Assembly (NCBI RefSeq): GCF_003854895.1
Contig: NZ_CP033966.1
Location: forward strand, 930,001 to 994,000
Length of the DNA stretch: 64,000 nucleotides
Direction: 5' to 3'
Origin: Pigmentiphaga sp. H8
GTDB taxonomy: Bacteria; Pseudomonadota; Gammaproteobacteria; Burkholderiales; Burkholderiaceae_B
This document shows, piece by piece, positions 7,842-17,058 of the stretch. A model generated the notes under the pieces. That model made no database searches and was not told the DNA's origin. It saw only the letters and a program-made list of their open reading frames with translations. Every line of letters begins with the position of its first letter. The stretch's first letter is position 1. The translations under genes and the position numbers were made by a program.

Positions 7842-7981
7842 CCAGAATGCGGAGGATCCGGCTTTGCCGGTCCTCGCGCATTGCCCCCTTGAGGGGGCGC
7901 CCGAAGGGCGTAGGGGGTGGGGCTTTCCTTCCGGTCCTCGCGCATTGCCCCCTTGAGGGGGCGCCCGAAGGGCGTAGGGGG
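7842..7981. repeat. REP-like GC-rich repeat with tandem duplication
   Basis: A hairpin GGATCCGGC-TTT-GCCGGTCC is followed by two identical 49-bp copies (7869-7917 and 7933-7981) with a 64-bp period. Each copy carries GCCCCC-TTGA-GGGGGC and CGCCC-GAA-GGGCG stem-loops and ends in TAGGGGG. It ends three bases before the argJ stop codon. A single related copy is at 4877-4957. Confidence 0.65.
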
Positions 7982-7984
7982 CCT

Positions 7985-9211
7985 CTACGACCTATAGTCG
8001 GCGTTGATGCTCACATACTCATGCGAGAAATCGCACGTATACACCGTCTCGGCCACCTTGCCGCGGCCCAGCGAAATGCGCACGGCGATCTCGGCCTGTT
8101 TCATCACGCGCTGGCCGTCCTCTTCCCGGTAGTCCGGGTTGCGGCCGCCGTTCTTGGCCACCCAGATGTCGTCCAGCCACAGGTTGACCCGGCCCACGTC
8201 CAGGTCGTCGATGCCGGCATAGCCGATGGCCGCCAGGATGCGCCCCAGGTTGGGGTCCGAGGCGTAGAAGGCGGTCTTGACCAGCGGCGAATGCGCCACC
8301 GAATAGGCGACCTTGAGCGCCTCGTCCTGGCTGCCGGCGTCCTCGACCCGGATGGTCATGAATTTGGTCGCCCCTTCGGCGTCGCGCACGATCAACTGCG
8401 CGAGTTCGGTCGCGGCGGCCTTCAGCGTGGCCAGCAGCTCGGGATAGAGAGGGTCCGACTCGGACTCGACGCGCAGGCCGGCGCGGCCGGTCGCGGCGAT
8501 GATGAAGGAGTCGTTGGTCGAGGTGTCGCCGTCCACCGTGATGCGGTTGAACGAGACGTCGGCGACCTGGCCCGCCATGCGCTTGAGCAGGGCCGGGGCG
8601 ATGGCGGCGTCGGTGGCCAGGAAGCCCAGCATGGTCGCCATATTGGGCCGGATCATGCCGGCGCCCTTGCTGACGCCGGTCAGGGTGATCTGATGGCCGC
8701 CGATGTTGGCCTTGCTGGACACGATCTTGGGCAGCGTGTCGGTGGTCATGATGCCGTGCGCCGCTTCGGTCCAGTTGCCCGGCGCCAGCGCCTTGACGGC
8801 GGCCGGCAGGCCGGCCTCGATGCGGTCCACCGGCAGCGGTTCCAGGATCACGCCGGTCGAGAAGGGCAGGACCTGGCGTGGGTCCAGGCCCAGCAGCTTC
8901 GCCAGCGCGTCGCAGGTGGCGCGGGCGGCGGCCAGGCCGGGCTCGCCCGTGCCCGCGTTGGCGTTGCCGGTGTTGATGACCATGGCGCGGATGGGCAGCG
9001 ACTGCGCCAGGTGTTCCTCGCAAACTTGCACCGGCGCGGCGCGGAAGCGGTTGCGCGTGAAGACGCCTGCCACGCTGGTGCCTTCGGCCAGCCTGAAGAC
9101 GGTCAGGTCGCGGCGGTCGGCCTTGCGGATGCCGGCTTCGGTGACGCCGATTTCGACGCCGTCCACCGGAAAGACGAGTTCGGGAGCGGGAATGTGCAGA
9201 TTGACGGCCAT
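7985..9211 (-). CDS. argJ: Bifunctional glutamate N-acetyltransferase / amino-acid acetyltransferase
   Basis: A 408-residue ArgJ. It transfers acetyl from N-acetylornithine to glutamate and can also make N-acetylglutamate from acetyl-CoA, the cyclic arginine route. The self-cleavage site is visible as NMATMLGF with nucleophile Thr193, and the oxyanion region [10 protein letters not shown] is at about residue 118. Length and ends match the family. It is flanked by hipBA downstream and hemL upstream on the same strand. The 55-bp gap from hemL contains a GC hairpin, so argJ may have its own promoter or rely on read-through. Confidence 0.96.
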   Translation of the reverse strand: MAVNLHIPAPELVFPVDGVEIGVTEAGIRKADRRDLTVFRLAEGTSVAGVFTRNRFRAAPVQVCEEHLAQSLPIRAMVINTGNANAGTGEPGLAAARATCDALAKLLGLDPRQVLPFSTGVILEPLPVDRIEAGLPAAVKALAPGNWTEAAHGIMTTDTLPKIVSSKANIGGHQITLTGVSKGAGMIRPNMATMLGFLATDAAIAPALLKRMAGQVADVSFNRITVDGDTSTNDSFIIAATGRAGLRVESESDPLYPELLATLKAAATELAQLIVRDAEGATKFMTIRVEDAGSQDEALKVAYSVAHSPLVKTAFYASDPNLGRILAAIGYAGIDDLDVGRVNLWLDDIWVAKNGGRNPDYREEDGQRVMKQAEIAVRISLGRGKVAETVYTCDFSHEYVSINADYRS

Positions 9212-9237
9212 GGCTGTCCTCGCGGAGCGGAAGGGGC

Positions 9238-9256
9238 GGGGCGCGGCCTGCGCCCC
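9238..9256 (-). terminator. Hairpin between hemL and argJ
   Basis: A 7-bp stem GGGGCGC / GCGCCCC with a 5-base loop lies 11 bp past the hemL stop codon on the minus strand. There is no U-tract; candidate terminator or attenuator only. Confidence 0.4.
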
Positions 9257-9266
9257 GTGTGTCGGA

Positions 9267-10550
9267 TCAGGGGTTGAGTTCGGCGAAGGCTTCGCCGGCG
9301 ATGGCGACGGTACGGGCGATGACGTCGTCGTCGTGGGCGATCGAGACGAAGCCGGCCTCGAACGCCGACGGCGCGAAGCTCACGCCGCGGACCAGCGCGG
9401 CGTGGAAGAACTTGTTGAACGCGGCGGTATCCGAGGCTGAGACCTCGGCCAGCGAGGTCGGCACCGTGTCGCGGAAGTACAGGCCGAACATGCCGCCCAC
9501 GTGGTCCGCGCTGAACGGCACGCCCGCGCCGGCCGCCGCCGCGAGCAAGCCTTGCACCAGCTTGCCGGTCTGAGCTTCCAGCTTCTCGTAGAAACCCGGC
9601 TCGGCCAGCAGGCGCAGGGTGGTCAGGCCCGCGGCCACGGCCACGGGGTTGCCCGACAGCGTGCCGGCCTGGTAGACCCCGCCCAGCGGGGCGATGTGGG
9701 CCATGATGTCGCGCCGGCCGCCGAAGGCGCCGATGGGCATGCCGCCGCCGATGACCTTGGCCAGGGTGGTCAGGTCGGGCACGATGCCGGTACGGCCCTG
9801 CACGCCCTGCGGGCCGACGCGAAAACCGGTCATGACCTCGTCGAAGATCAGCACCGAGCCGTAGCGGGTGCACTGGTCGCGCAGCGCCTGCAGGAAGCCG
9901 GGCACGGGCTGGACCAGGTTCATGTTGCCCGCCACCGGCTCCACGATCACGCAGGCGATCTCGTCGCCGTACTGCTTGAACGCGGCTTCCACGCCGGCGA
10001 TGTCGTTGTAGTCCAGCACCAGGGTGTGCGAGGTGAACTCGGGCGGCACGCCCGCCGAGGTCGGGTTGCCGAAGGTCAGCAGGCCCGAGCCGGCCTTCAC
10101 CAGCAGGCTGTCGGCATGGCCGTGGTAGCAGCCCTCGAACTTGATGATCTTGGCCCGGCCGGTGTAGCCGCGGGCCAGCCGGATCGCGCTCATGGTGGCT
10201 TCGGTGCCCGAACTGACCAGGCGCACCTGCTCGATCGAGGGCAGGCGGTGCACCAGCATCTCGGCCAGTTCGATCTCGGCCTCGGTGGGGGCGCCGAACG
10301 ACAGGCCGTTGACGGCGGCCTCCTGCACGGCCCGGATCACGTCCGGATGGGCGTGGCCCAGGATGGCCGGGCCCCAGGAGCCCACGTAGTCGATGTACTG
10401 CTTCTTGTCGGCATCCCAGGTGTAGGGACCGGCGGCGCGTTCGATGAAGGGCGGCGTGCCGCCCACCGAGCGGAAGGCGCGCACCGGCGAATTGACGCCG
10501 CCGGGAATGGTGCGGCAGGCGCGTTCGAAGAGTTCTGCGTTGCGGATCAT
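9267..10550 (-). CDS. hemL: Glutamate-1-semialdehyde 2,1-aminomutase
   Basis: A 427-residue class III PLP aminotransferase-fold enzyme that converts glutamate-1-semialdehyde to 5-aminolevulinate in the C5 haem pathway. The PLP lysine is K265 in [18 protein letters not shown], and FDEVMTGFR and the N-terminal [11 protein letters not shown] are classic. Two ATGs are 6 bp apart (10556 and 10550). The second gives the family's normal 427 residues and has AAGG at proper spacing, while the first forms an ATGA overlap with the thiE stop. It is co-transcribed with thiD and thiE. Confidence 0.96.
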   Translation of the reverse strand: MIRNAELFERACRTIPGGVNSPVRAFRSVGGTPPFIERAAGPYTWDADKKQYIDYVGSWGPAILGHAHPDVIRAVQEAAVNGLSFGAPTEAEIELAEMLVHRLPSIEQVRLVSSGTEATMSAIRLARGYTGRAKIIKFEGCYHGHADSLLVKAGSGLLTFGNPTSAGVPPEFTSHTLVLDYNDIAGVEAAFKQYGDEIACVIVEPVAGNMNLVQPVPGFLQALRDQCTRYGSVLIFDEVMTGFRVGPQGVQGRTGIVPDLTTLAKVIGGGMPIGAFGGRRDIMAHIAPLGGVYQAGTLSGNPVAVAAGLTTLRLLAEPGFYEKLEAQTGKLVQGLLAAAAGAGVPFSADHVGGMFGLYFRDTVPTSLAEVSASDTAAFNKFFHAALVRGVSFAPSAFEAGFVSIAHDDDVIARTVAIAGEAFAELNP

Positions 10551-10552
10551 GG

Positions 10553-11236
10553 TCATGCCTTGGTGGGATTGCCGGCGGGGTCCTCGGCCCAGGCCTGGGC
10601 GAAGGCCCGCGCGGCGGCTTCGATGTCGTCGGCGCCGAATAGCGCGGTGATGACGGCCAGCGCGTCGGCGCCCGCCGCCACGGCCAGTCCGGCGTTGGCC
10701 GGCGTGATGCCGCCGATCGCGACGATGGCGGGGCGCGAGGCGTCGGGCCGCCGCAGGCTGCGCGCCTCGGTCAGGCAGGACAGCGGGGCGTGCACGGCCG
10801 CCGGCTTGGTGGGCGAGTCGAACACCGCGCCGAAGGCCACGTGGTCGGCGCCCGCGGCCAGCGCGGCGCGGGCGCGCCCGATGTCGTCGTAGCAGGAGGC
10901 GCCGATCAGCAGCGCCGGTCCGCCGGCCTGGCGGGCCTGGGCGATGTCGCCGTCCTCGCGCCCCAGGTGGACGCCGTCGGCGCCGGCCTCGATGGCCAGC
11001 CGCCAGTCGTCGTTGATGATCAGGAGCACGTCCAGGCGGTCGCAGGCGGCGCGCAAGGCGCGTGCCTGTTCCAGGCGCTTGGCCGGTTCGGCCAGCTTGC
11101 GGCGCAACTGCACGGCGCGCAGCCCGCCGCGGGCGGCCGTTTCCACGGCGGCCGCCAGCCGGGCGGTGTCGTCCCATTCGGGCGTGATGCCGTACAGGCC
11201 GCGCAGGGGGTGGGTCGGGACCGGATCGGGACTCAT
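10553..11236 (-). CDS. thiE: Thiamine-phosphate synthase
   Basis: A 227-residue TIM-barrel protein that couples HMP-diphosphate and thiazole phosphate. Recognisable segments are GLYGITPEW, the QLRRK pyrophosphate site, [32 protein letters not shown] and [10 protein letters not shown]. Start ATG 11236 overlaps the thiD stop (ATGA), and its own stop overlaps the first hemL ATG, so thiD-thiE-hemL read as one operon. Its length is typical of stand-alone ThiE. Confidence 0.94.
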   Translation of the reverse strand: MSPDPVPTHPLRGLYGITPEWDDTARLAAAVETAARGGLRAVQLRRKLAEPAKRLEQARALRAACDRLDVLLIINDDWRLAIEAGADGVHLGREDGDIAQARQAGGPALLIGASCYDDIGRARAALAAGADHVAFGAVFDSPTKPAAVHAPLSCLTEARSLRRPDASRPAIVAIGGITPANAGLAVAAGADALAVITALFGADDIEAAARAFAQAWAEDPAGNPTKA

Positions 11237-12123
11237 GGCGTGGGTTCCGTGGAGTCGGGCGGGGCCGCGTCGCCGGCCGCCGCCTGTTCGCCCTGCTTGG
11301 CCCAGAAGAAGCGGTCGGGCAGCAGCCGGCCCATGCCGGGCTGGAAGCCCGAGGCCAGCGCCTGCCACGTGTATTCCTGGGCCTCGGCCGTGGCGTCGCG
11401 CACGTCCATGCCGCTGGCCAGCAGGGCGGCCAGGCCGGCCGACAGGGTCGGGCCGGCGCCGCGGAAATTGCCGGGCAGCCGGGGCCAGCGGTATTCGCCG
11501 GCCGGTTCGGCGGCGGTGTCGCCGCCGCCGCGCAGCGTGTTGACCACGATGTCGCCGGGCTGATGCAGGCCGGTCGCCAGCACCCAGGCGGCGCCCCGGC
11601 GCAGCAGCGCCTGGGCCGCGGTTTCGTCGGCCGAATCCAGGTCCAGCAGCCCGTCCGCCACCAGTTGCTCCAGCCGCAGGCTGTCGGCCACGACCAGGGT
11701 CGCCTGGGGCACCAGCAGTTCGATGGTGGCGGCCATGATTTCCTCGGCCGAGTCCTCGGTTTCGGCGTCGTCCGCGTCCGGAGGGTCGGCCCCCAGGTGC
11801 AGCACGACCGGCACGGCCGAGTAGTCGGCCAGGATCTCGGCCACGGCCGCTACCGCCTCGGCCGAGAACAGCCCGCCGATCTTGAAGGCCCGCACCGGCA
11901 TGTCCTCCAGCAGGCTGCGGGCCTGGTCGTCGATCCATTCGGGGGCGACGGCTTCGCCGTCCTCCAGGCCGGCCGAGTCCTGCACGGTATAGCCCGTCAG
12001 CACGGTCAGCGCATGGCATCCCATGCTGGCACAGGTCAGCAGGTCGGCCTGGATACCCCCGCCGGCGCTGGGGTCGGAGGGGGCGAAGGTCAGAACGAGG
12101 GGTGGCGTGGGAGCGGCTGGCAA
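11233..12123 (-). CDS. thiD: Hydroxymethylpyrimidine/phosphomethylpyrimidine kinase-like protein
   Basis: A 296-residue ribokinase-fold protein upstream of thiE. The N-terminal [12 protein letters not shown] and GYTVQDSAG segments are clear ThiD signatures for HMP and HMP-phosphate phosphorylation. Two oddities: an acidic insert (about residues 113-127, rich in D and E), and the anion-hole/catalytic segment reading GAGPTLSAG where canonical ThiD has GTGCT, so the catalytic Cys position is Pro. The only upstream start is TTG 12123 with a weak ribosome site. Operon position supports a thiamine role, but activity should not be assumed. Confidence 0.85.
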   Translation of the reverse strand: MPAAPTPPLVLTFAPSDPSAGGGIQADLLTCASMGCHALTVLTGYTVQDSAGLEDGEAVAPEWIDDQARSLLEDMPVRAFKIGGLFSAEAVAAVAEILADYSAVPVVLHLGADPPDADDAETEDSAEEIMAATIELLVPQATLVVADSLRLEQLVADGLLDLDSADETAAQALLRRGAAWVLATGLHQPGDIVVNTLRGGGDTAAEPAGEYRWPRLPGNFRGAGPTLSAGLAALLASGMDVRDATAEAQEYTWQALASGFQPGMGRLLPDRFFWAKQGEQAAAGDAAPPDSTEPTP

Positions 12124-12259
12124 CGAAAAGTCTCGAAAGGCGGGGTCGTCCGGCGGGGATCCGGGCGTGGCCCACGGTGTTTCGGTAAGATGCGAGATTC
12201 TAATGGATGCCCGATGGTTCCCGGTTCGCGGGGGCGGGGCTTGGTAAGATTGAACGACG

Positions 12260-12424
12260 ATGCGTACCTGGATGTGTCTGATTTGCGGCTGGATCTACGA
12301 CGAAGCAGCCGGCCTGCCGGAAGAGGGTATTCCTCCCGGCACCAAGTGGGAAGACGTGCCGCCCAATTGGGTTTGTCCCGAATGCGGCGCCCGCAAGGAA
12401 GATTTTGAGATGGTCGAGATCTGA
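12260..12424 (+). CDS. Rubredoxin
   Basis: A 54-residue protein starting MRTWMCLICGWIYDE, with the two iron ligand pairs CLIC (residues 6-9) and CPEC (about residues 39-42) that hold the Fe(S-Cys)4 centre. Rubredoxins are small one-electron carriers in the cytoplasm, in aerobes often serving alkane hydroxylases or oxidative-stress enzymes. It is divergent from thiD with a 136-bp gap and lies 29 bp before yqgE in the same direction, as in many betaproteobacteria. Confidence 0.93.
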   Translation: MRTWMCLICGWIYDEAAGLPEEGIPPGTKWEDVPPNWVCPECGARKEDFEMVEI

Positions 12425-12453
12425 CCCGCACCCTGGGCGTTTACAATTCAGGT

Positions 12454-13020
12454 ATGAGCGAACGCGCCAATATCGATCTCACGAACCAGTTCCTGATCGC
12501 CATGCCCGCCATGGCCGATCCGAACTTTGCCGGCGCCGTCATCTACGTATGCGAACACACCGCCAAGGGGGCGCTGGGCCTGGTCATCAACCGGCCCACC
12601 GACCTGACCCTGGCGGGCCTGTTCGAACGAATCGAGCTGTCGCTGGACGATTCCCCGCAGGCGGAAACCCCGGTGTTCTTCGGCGGACCGGTCCAGACCG
12701 ATCGCGGCTTCGTGCTGCATGCTCCGGTGGGCGACTACAACTCCTCCATCAAGGTCGGCGACCTGGCCCTGACCACCTCGCGCGACGTGCTGCAGGCGGT
12801 TTCCGACGGGCAGGGGCCGGGCAAGCTGCTGGTCACCCTGGGCTATGCGGGATGGGGCGCCGGCCAGCTCGAGGACGAGATCTCCGAGAACGCCTGGCTG
12901 AGCGTGTCGGCGTCGTCCGACGTCATCTTCAACGTTCCGCCTGCCGAGCGTTTCGACGCCGCGCTGGCGCTGCTGGGCATCGCCCCGATCATGCTGGCGG
13001 GCGAAGCCGGCCATGCCTGA
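12454..13020 (+). CDS. yqgE: UPF0301 / YqgE family protein
   Basis: A 188-residue YqgE/AlgH family protein, recognised by the N-terminal TNQFLIAMPAMADPNFAGAV, the GLVINRPT segment, FFGGPV and LGYAGWGAGQLE. The biochemical role is unknown; in Pseudomonas the homologue AlgH was linked to alginate and regulatory phenotypes. Its 3' end overlaps ruvX by 8 bases, so the two are translationally coupled, a pairing conserved across gammaproteobacteria and betaproteobacteria. Confidence 0.94.
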   Translation: MSERANIDLTNQFLIAMPAMADPNFAGAVIYVCEHTAKGALGLVINRPTDLTLAGLFERIELSLDDSPQAETPVFFGGPVQTDRGFVLHAPVGDYNSSIKVGDLALTTSRDVLQAVSDGQGPGKLLVTLGYAGWGAGQLEDEISENAWLSVSASSDVIFNVPPAERFDAALALLGIAPIMLAGEAGHA

Positions 13021-13423
13021 CGAAACGCTGCTCGCCTTCGACTACGGAACCCAGTTCATCGGCGTTGCCGTCGGCAATACGCTGACCGGCCACGCGCGCC
13101 CGCTGGAGGTCATCGCCAATACCACGCGCGAGGCGCGCTTCGGCCGCGTCGAGCAATTGCTGCGCGAATGGCAGCCGTCCCGCCTGGTGGTGGGCCTGGC
13201 ACTGGATACCGACGGCGGCGAGCAGCCCATGACGGCCCTGTGCCGGCGCTTCGCCAACCAGTTGAACGGCCGCTACGGGCTGCCCGTGGAGCTGGTGGAC
13301 GAGCGCGGCACCAGCCTGGCCGCCCAGTCCGAGATGGGGGCGGCCGGCCGCGGGCTGCGCGTGGACGCGGTGGCCGCCGCCATCATCCTGCAAAGCTACT
13401 TCGATACGCCCCGTTCTCCCTGA
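13013..13423 (+). CDS. ruvX: Holliday-junction resolvase-like nuclease RuvX (YqgF)
   Basis: A 136-residue RNase H-fold protein. The motif LAFDYGTQFIGVAVG supplies the first catalytic Asp, ERGTS carries the central acidic residue, and RVDAVAAAIILQSYF has the C-terminal Asp. Family members act in 16S rRNA 5'-end maturation and resemble RuvC. It starts inside the yqgE stop region and is followed 12 bp later by pyrR. Confidence 0.94.
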   Translation: MPDETLLAFDYGTQFIGVAVGNTLTGHARPLEVIANTTREARFGRVEQLLREWQPSRLVVGLALDTDGGEQPMTALCRRFANQLNGRYGLPVELVDERGTSLAAQSEMGAAGRGLRVDAVAAAIILQSYFDTPRSP

Positions 13424-13435
13424 TCCGAGACTGCC

Positions 13436-13975
13436 ATGAATCCAACTCCTCCCCACCTCGACGCCGAGGCGCTGTATGCGCGGCTGCGCGACGCCGTGCG
13501 CAAGCTGCTGGACACGCTGCCCGCCGACCGCACCCACCTGGTCGGCATCCACTCCGGGGGATCGTGGATAGCCGAGCGGCTGCACCGCGACCTCGGCCTG
13601 CCCGAGGCGCCGGGCAAGCTGGACATCAGTTTCTACCGCGACGACTTCGCGCGCATCGGCCTGCATCCCCAGGTCAAGCCCTCGGACATCGCCTTCGACG
13701 TGGACGACAAGCACCTGGTCCTGATCGACGACGTGCTCTACACCGGTCGCACCATACGCGCCGCCATGAACGAACTGTTCGACTACGGGCGCCCGGCCTC
13801 CATCAGGCTGGCCGTGCTGGTGGACCGGGGCGGGCGCGAGCTGCCCGTGGCGGCCGACTTCGCCGCGGCCACCGTCGACCTGGCGCCGGGACAGAGCGTC
13901 GTGCTGTCGCGCGCCGGCGATGCCTTCAAGATCGATTTCGAAACCCTGCCGCCCCAGGAGCCGCACCATGCGTAA
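13436..13975 (+). CDS. pyrR: PyrR bifunctional protein (pyr regulator / uracil phosphoribosyltransferase)
   Basis: A 179-residue type I phosphoribosyltransferase. The PRPP loop is [15 protein letters not shown] at about residues 95-110, and [15 protein letters not shown] lies near the N-terminus. In Gram-positive bacteria PyrR binds pyr mRNA to control attenuation; in proteobacteria the RNA-binding role is less clear. It overlaps pyrB by 8 bases, giving pyrR-pyrB-pyrC' in one transcript. Confidence 0.93.
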   Translation: MNPTPPHLDAEALYARLRDAVRKLLDTLPADRTHLVGIHSGGSWIAERLHRDLGLPEAPGKLDISFYRDDFARIGLHPQVKPSDIAFDVDDKHLVLIDDVLYTGRTIRAAMNELFDYGRPASIRLAVLVDRGGRELPVAADFAAATVDLAPGQSVVLSRAGDAFKIDFETLPPQEPHHA

Positions 13976-14915
13976 CCCGCAGCTCAACAGCAACGGCGAA
14001 CTCACCCACCTGTTGACCGTGGAGGGATTGCCGCGCGCGATCCTGAACCAGATCCTCGACACCGCGGAGTCGTTCGTGCCGCTGGCCGACCGCGAGATCA
14101 AGAAAGTGCCGCTGCTGCGCGGCAAGAGCGTGTTCAACCTGTTCTTCGAGAACTCCACGCGCACGCGCACGACGTTCGAGATCGCGGCCAAGCGCCTGTC
14201 GGCCGACGTCTACAACCTGAACATCAACGCCTCGTCGGCCAGCAAGGGCGAGTCGCTGCTGGACACCATCAACAACCTGTCGGCCATGCAGGCCGACCTG
14301 TTCGTGGTGCGGCATGCCTCCAGCGGCGCGCCGCACCTGATCGCCCAGCACGCGGCGCCCCACGTACACGTGATCAACGCCGGCGACGGCCGCCACGCGC
14401 ACCCGACGCAGGGGCTGCTGGACATGTACACCATCCGCCACTACAAGAAGGACTTCACCAAGCTCACGGTGGCGATCGTCGGCGACATCCTGCATTCGCG
14501 CGTGGCCCGCTCCGACATCCACGCGCTGACCACGCTGGGCGTGCCCGAGGTGCGGGCCATCGGCCCGCTGACACTGCTGCCGTCCGGCCTCGAACAGATG
14601 GGCGTGCGCGTGTTCACCGACATGGCCGAAGGCCTCAAGGGCGTGGACGTGATCATCATGCTGCGCCTGCAGAACGAGCGCATGCGCGGCGCGCTGCTGC
14701 CCTCGGCGCAGGAATACTTCAAGCACTACGGCCTGACGCAGGAGAAGCTCGCGCTGGCCAAGCCCGATGCGATCGTCATGCATCCCGGACCGATGAACCG
14801 CGGCGTGGAGATCGACTCCCCGGTGGCCGACGGCAAGCAGGCCGTCATCCTGAACCAGGTCACGTTCGGCATCGCGGTCCGCATGGCCGTCATGAGCATC
14901 GTCGCAGGAGCCTGA
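13968..14915 (+). CDS. pyrB: Aspartate carbamoyltransferase catalytic subunit
   Basis: A 315-residue ATCase catalytic chain that joins carbamoyl phosphate and aspartate in pyrimidine synthesis. The carbamoyl-phosphate motif STRTRT is at residues 63-68, preceded by NLFFEN, with [12 protein letters not shown] and [10 protein letters not shown] in later positions. The start at 13968 was chosen because it begins at the conserved N-terminus; upstream in-frame codons lie inside pyrR. No pyrI regulatory subunit is adjacent; instead a pyrC-like gene follows 4 bp later, the arrangement of class A Pseudomonas-type ATCases. Confidence 0.96.
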   Translation: MRNPQLNSNGELTHLLTVEGLPRAILNQILDTAESFVPLADREIKKVPLLRGKSVFNLFFENSTRTRTTFEIAAKRLSADVYNLNINASSASKGESLLDTINNLSAMQADLFVVRHASSGAPHLIAQHAAPHVHVINAGDGRHAHPTQGLLDMYTIRHYKKDFTKLTVAIVGDILHSRVARSDIHALTTLGVPEVRAIGPLTLLPSGLEQMGVRVFTDMAEGLKGVDVIIMLRLQNERMRGALLPSAQEYFKHYGLTQEKLALAKPDAIVMHPGPMNRGVEIDSPVADGKQAVILNQVTFGIAVRMAVMSIVAGA

Positions 14916-14919
14916 CCCC

Positions 14920-16212
14920 ATGAAAATCCATATCCAGGGCGGCCGCCTGATCGACCCGGCCAACGGCGTGGACGCCGTCAACGACATTTACATCGCCGCG
15001 GGACGCGTGGTCGGCATCGGCCAGGCGCCGGCGGGCTTCGTGCCCAACCGCCTGGTCGACGCGCGGGGCCTGGCGGTCCTGCCCGGCCTGGTGGACCTGT
15101 CGGCCCGGCTGCGCGAGCCCGGCTTCGAGCATCGCGCCACGCTGGAGTCCGAATTGCAGGCGGCGCTGGCGGGCGGCGTGACCAGCCTGGTGCTGCCGCC
15201 CGACACCGATCCGGTGCTGGACGAGCCCGGCCTGGTCGAGATGCTCAAGCACCGCGCGCGCCAGCTGAACCAGTCGCACGTCTACCCGCTGGGCGCGATG
15301 ACGGTCGGCCTGAAGGGCGAGATCATCACCGAGATGGCCGAGCTGACCGAGGCCGGCTGCGTGGCGTTCTCGCAGGCGGATGCGCACATCGCCGACACCA
15401 ACGTGCTGCTGCGCGCCATGCAGTACGCCCGCACCTTCGACTACGCGATCTGGCTGCGCCCGGAAGACCCCTGGCTGGCCCGCGAGGGCGTGGCCGCCAG
15501 CGGTGCCATGGCTTCGCGCCTGGGCCTGGCCGGCATTCCCGAGCAGGCCGAGACCATCGCCCTGCATACGCTGTTCGAGCTGCAGCGCGCCACCCGCGCG
15601 CGCCTGCACTTGTGCCGCATCTCCAGCGCCGCCGGGATCGAGCTGGTGCGCCGCGCCCGCGCCGAGGGCCTGCCGGTGACCTGCGACGTCAGCGCCCACC
15701 ACGTGCACCTGACCGACGTGGACATCGGCTACTTCGACGCGCACTGCCGGCTGACGCCGCCGCTGCGCGGCCAACGCGACCGCGACGCCATCCAGGCCGC
15801 CCTGGCGGACGGCACCATCGACGCGATCTGCTCGGACCACACGCCGGTGGACGAGGACTACAAGCTGCTGCCCTTCGGCGAGGCCGAGCCCGGCGCCACG
15901 GGCCTGGAGCTGCTACTGTCGCTGGCGCTGAAATGGGCCCGCGACGCCGACCTGCCGGTCTCGCGCGCGGTGGCGCGCGTCACCAGCGAGCCCGCCCGGG
16001 TCCTGGGCACCAAGGTGCTGGCCTCGTGCGGGCAGCTGGGCGCCGGGGCGCTGGCCGACCTCTGCCTGGTCGACCTGGACGCGCACTGGCTGGTCAGCGA
16101 GGACAGCCTGCAAAGCCAGGGCAAGCACACGCCGTTCCTGGGCATGGAGCTGCCCGGCAAGGTCCGCATGACCATCGTCGCGGGCCACGTCGCGTATGAG
16201 GCGGCTGTCTGA
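14920..16212 (+). CDS. pyrC: Dihydroorotase-like protein, probably non-catalytic (PyrC' / PyrX)
   Basis: A 430-residue type I dihydroorotase-fold amidohydrolase. The metal-binding HxH after the first strand is missing: the site reads DLSARLREPG (residues 59-68), with Ser and Arg where the two His should be. The later His in the vHxED position is Arg (WLRPED), although SAHHVH and CSDHTP remain. This is the pattern of the pseudo-dihydroorotase that in Pseudomonas assembles with PyrB as a structural subunit. It is predicted to scaffold the PyrB encoded 4 bp upstream; an active dihydroorotase must be elsewhere. Confidence 0.9.
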   Translation: MKIHIQGGRLIDPANGVDAVNDIYIAAGRVVGIGQAPAGFVPNRLVDARGLAVLPGLVDLSARLREPGFEHRATLESELQAALAGGVTSLVLPPDTDPVLDEPGLVEMLKHRARQLNQSHVYPLGAMTVGLKGEIITEMAELTEAGCVAFSQADAHIADTNVLLRAMQYARTFDYAIWLRPEDPWLAREGVAASGAMASRLGLAGIPEQAETIALHTLFELQRATRARLHLCRISSAAGIELVRRARAEGLPVTCDVSAHHVHLTDVDIGYFDAHCRLTPPLRGQRDRDAIQAALADGTIDAICSDHTPVDEDYKLLPFGEAEPGATGLELLLSLALKWARDADLPVSRAVARVTSEPARVLGTKVLASCGQLGAGALADLCLVDLDAHWLVSEDSLQSQGKHTPFLGMELPGKVRMTIVAGHVAYEAAV

Positions 16213-16214
16213 TC

Positions 16215-16985
16215 GTGCGCGCCTGGTTTCGCCTGGCCGCGCACTTGCTGCGGTTCTCGCTGCGGTTCTTGCTCGTCACCCTGTGGGTGATGTTCGGGCT
16301 GATCGTGCTGGCTACCGTGTTCCGGCGGTTCGACTTGGCGCGACGCGACCGGATCAACTGCTGGTGGTCGCGCTGGCTGCTGCGGTGGTGCGGCGTTCGC
16401 GTCTACGTCAGCGGCCATCCGCCGGTCGAGGGGGCGGCGCTGCTGATCGCCAACCACGTATCGTGGCTGGACATCTACGCGCTCAGCAGCGTGCGCTGCA
16501 CCATCTTCGTCGGCAAGCGCGAGCTGCGCGACTGGCCGGTGCTGGGCTGGCTGATCGCGGGCGTGGGTACGGTGTTCATCGAACGGGGCAACCGGCGCGC
16601 CCTGCACCACGTGGCCCAGGCCATGGGCGAGCGCTTCGCGCGTGGCCAGTTGATCGGACTCTTTCCCGAAGGCACGACCTCCGACGGCCTGGACGTGCTG
16701 CCTTTCCACGCCGGCTTGTTCGAGCCCGCCCGGCGTGCTGGCGTGCCGGTGCTGCCGGTGGCGCTGCGCTATCTCCACCATGGCACGCGCAGTACCTTGC
16801 CTTCCTATGTGGGCGAGGAGACGCTGATGGGCAATGCCTGGCGGGTGCTGGGCTCGACCGGCGTGGCGGTACAGGTCGTGTACCTGCCGCCCGCCGCGGC
16901 CGAGAACGGCGACGAGGACCATCGCCATGCGATGGCGGCGCGGGTGCGGGAAGCCATCCGGGCCGAGGTGCGCCAGGCGGATTGA
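16215..16985 (+). CDS. plsC: 1-acyl-sn-glycerol-3-phosphate acyltransferase (PlsC family)
   Basis: A 256-residue membrane acyltransferase. An N-terminal transmembrane segment (about residues 8-35) precedes the HX4D catalytic motif NHVSWLD and the substrate motif FPEGTTSDG. It makes phosphatidic acid, or an ornithine-lipid-type product, at the inner membrane. Start GTG 16215 lies 2 bp after the pyrC' stop, so it is probably read through from the pyr operon; pyrC-plsC adjacency is frequent in betaproteobacteria. Confidence 0.9.
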   Translation: MRAWFRLAAHLLRFSLRFLLVTLWVMFGLIVLATVFRRFDLARRDRINCWWSRWLLRWCGVRVYVSGHPPVEGAALLIANHVSWLDIYALSSVRCTIFVGKRELRDWPVLGWLIAGVGTVFIERGNRRALHHVAQAMGERFARGQLIGLFPEGTTSDGLDVLPFHAGLFEPARRAGVPVLPVALRYLHHGTRSTLPSYVGEETLMGNAWRVLGSTGVAVQVVYLPPAAAENGDEDHRHAMAARVREAIRAEVRQAD

Positions 16986-16999
16986 ATACGTCCCCTGGC

Positions 17000-17049
17000 T
17001 TGCCGATGGCCCTGCGTTGCGCTAATGTATTGCAAATGCGATGCATTTG
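17000..17049 (+). promoter_or_regulatory. Promoter and operator of the ParDE-like pair
   Basis: TTGCCG (17000-17005), a 17-bp spacer and TAATGT (17023-17028) form a plausible sigma-70 promoter. A perfect 7-bp inverted repeat, CAAATGC-GAT-GCATTTG (17033-17049), covers the expected start of transcription, as expected for autorepression by the antitoxin. Confidence 0.5.
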
Positions 17050-17058
17050 GGAGTTGCC

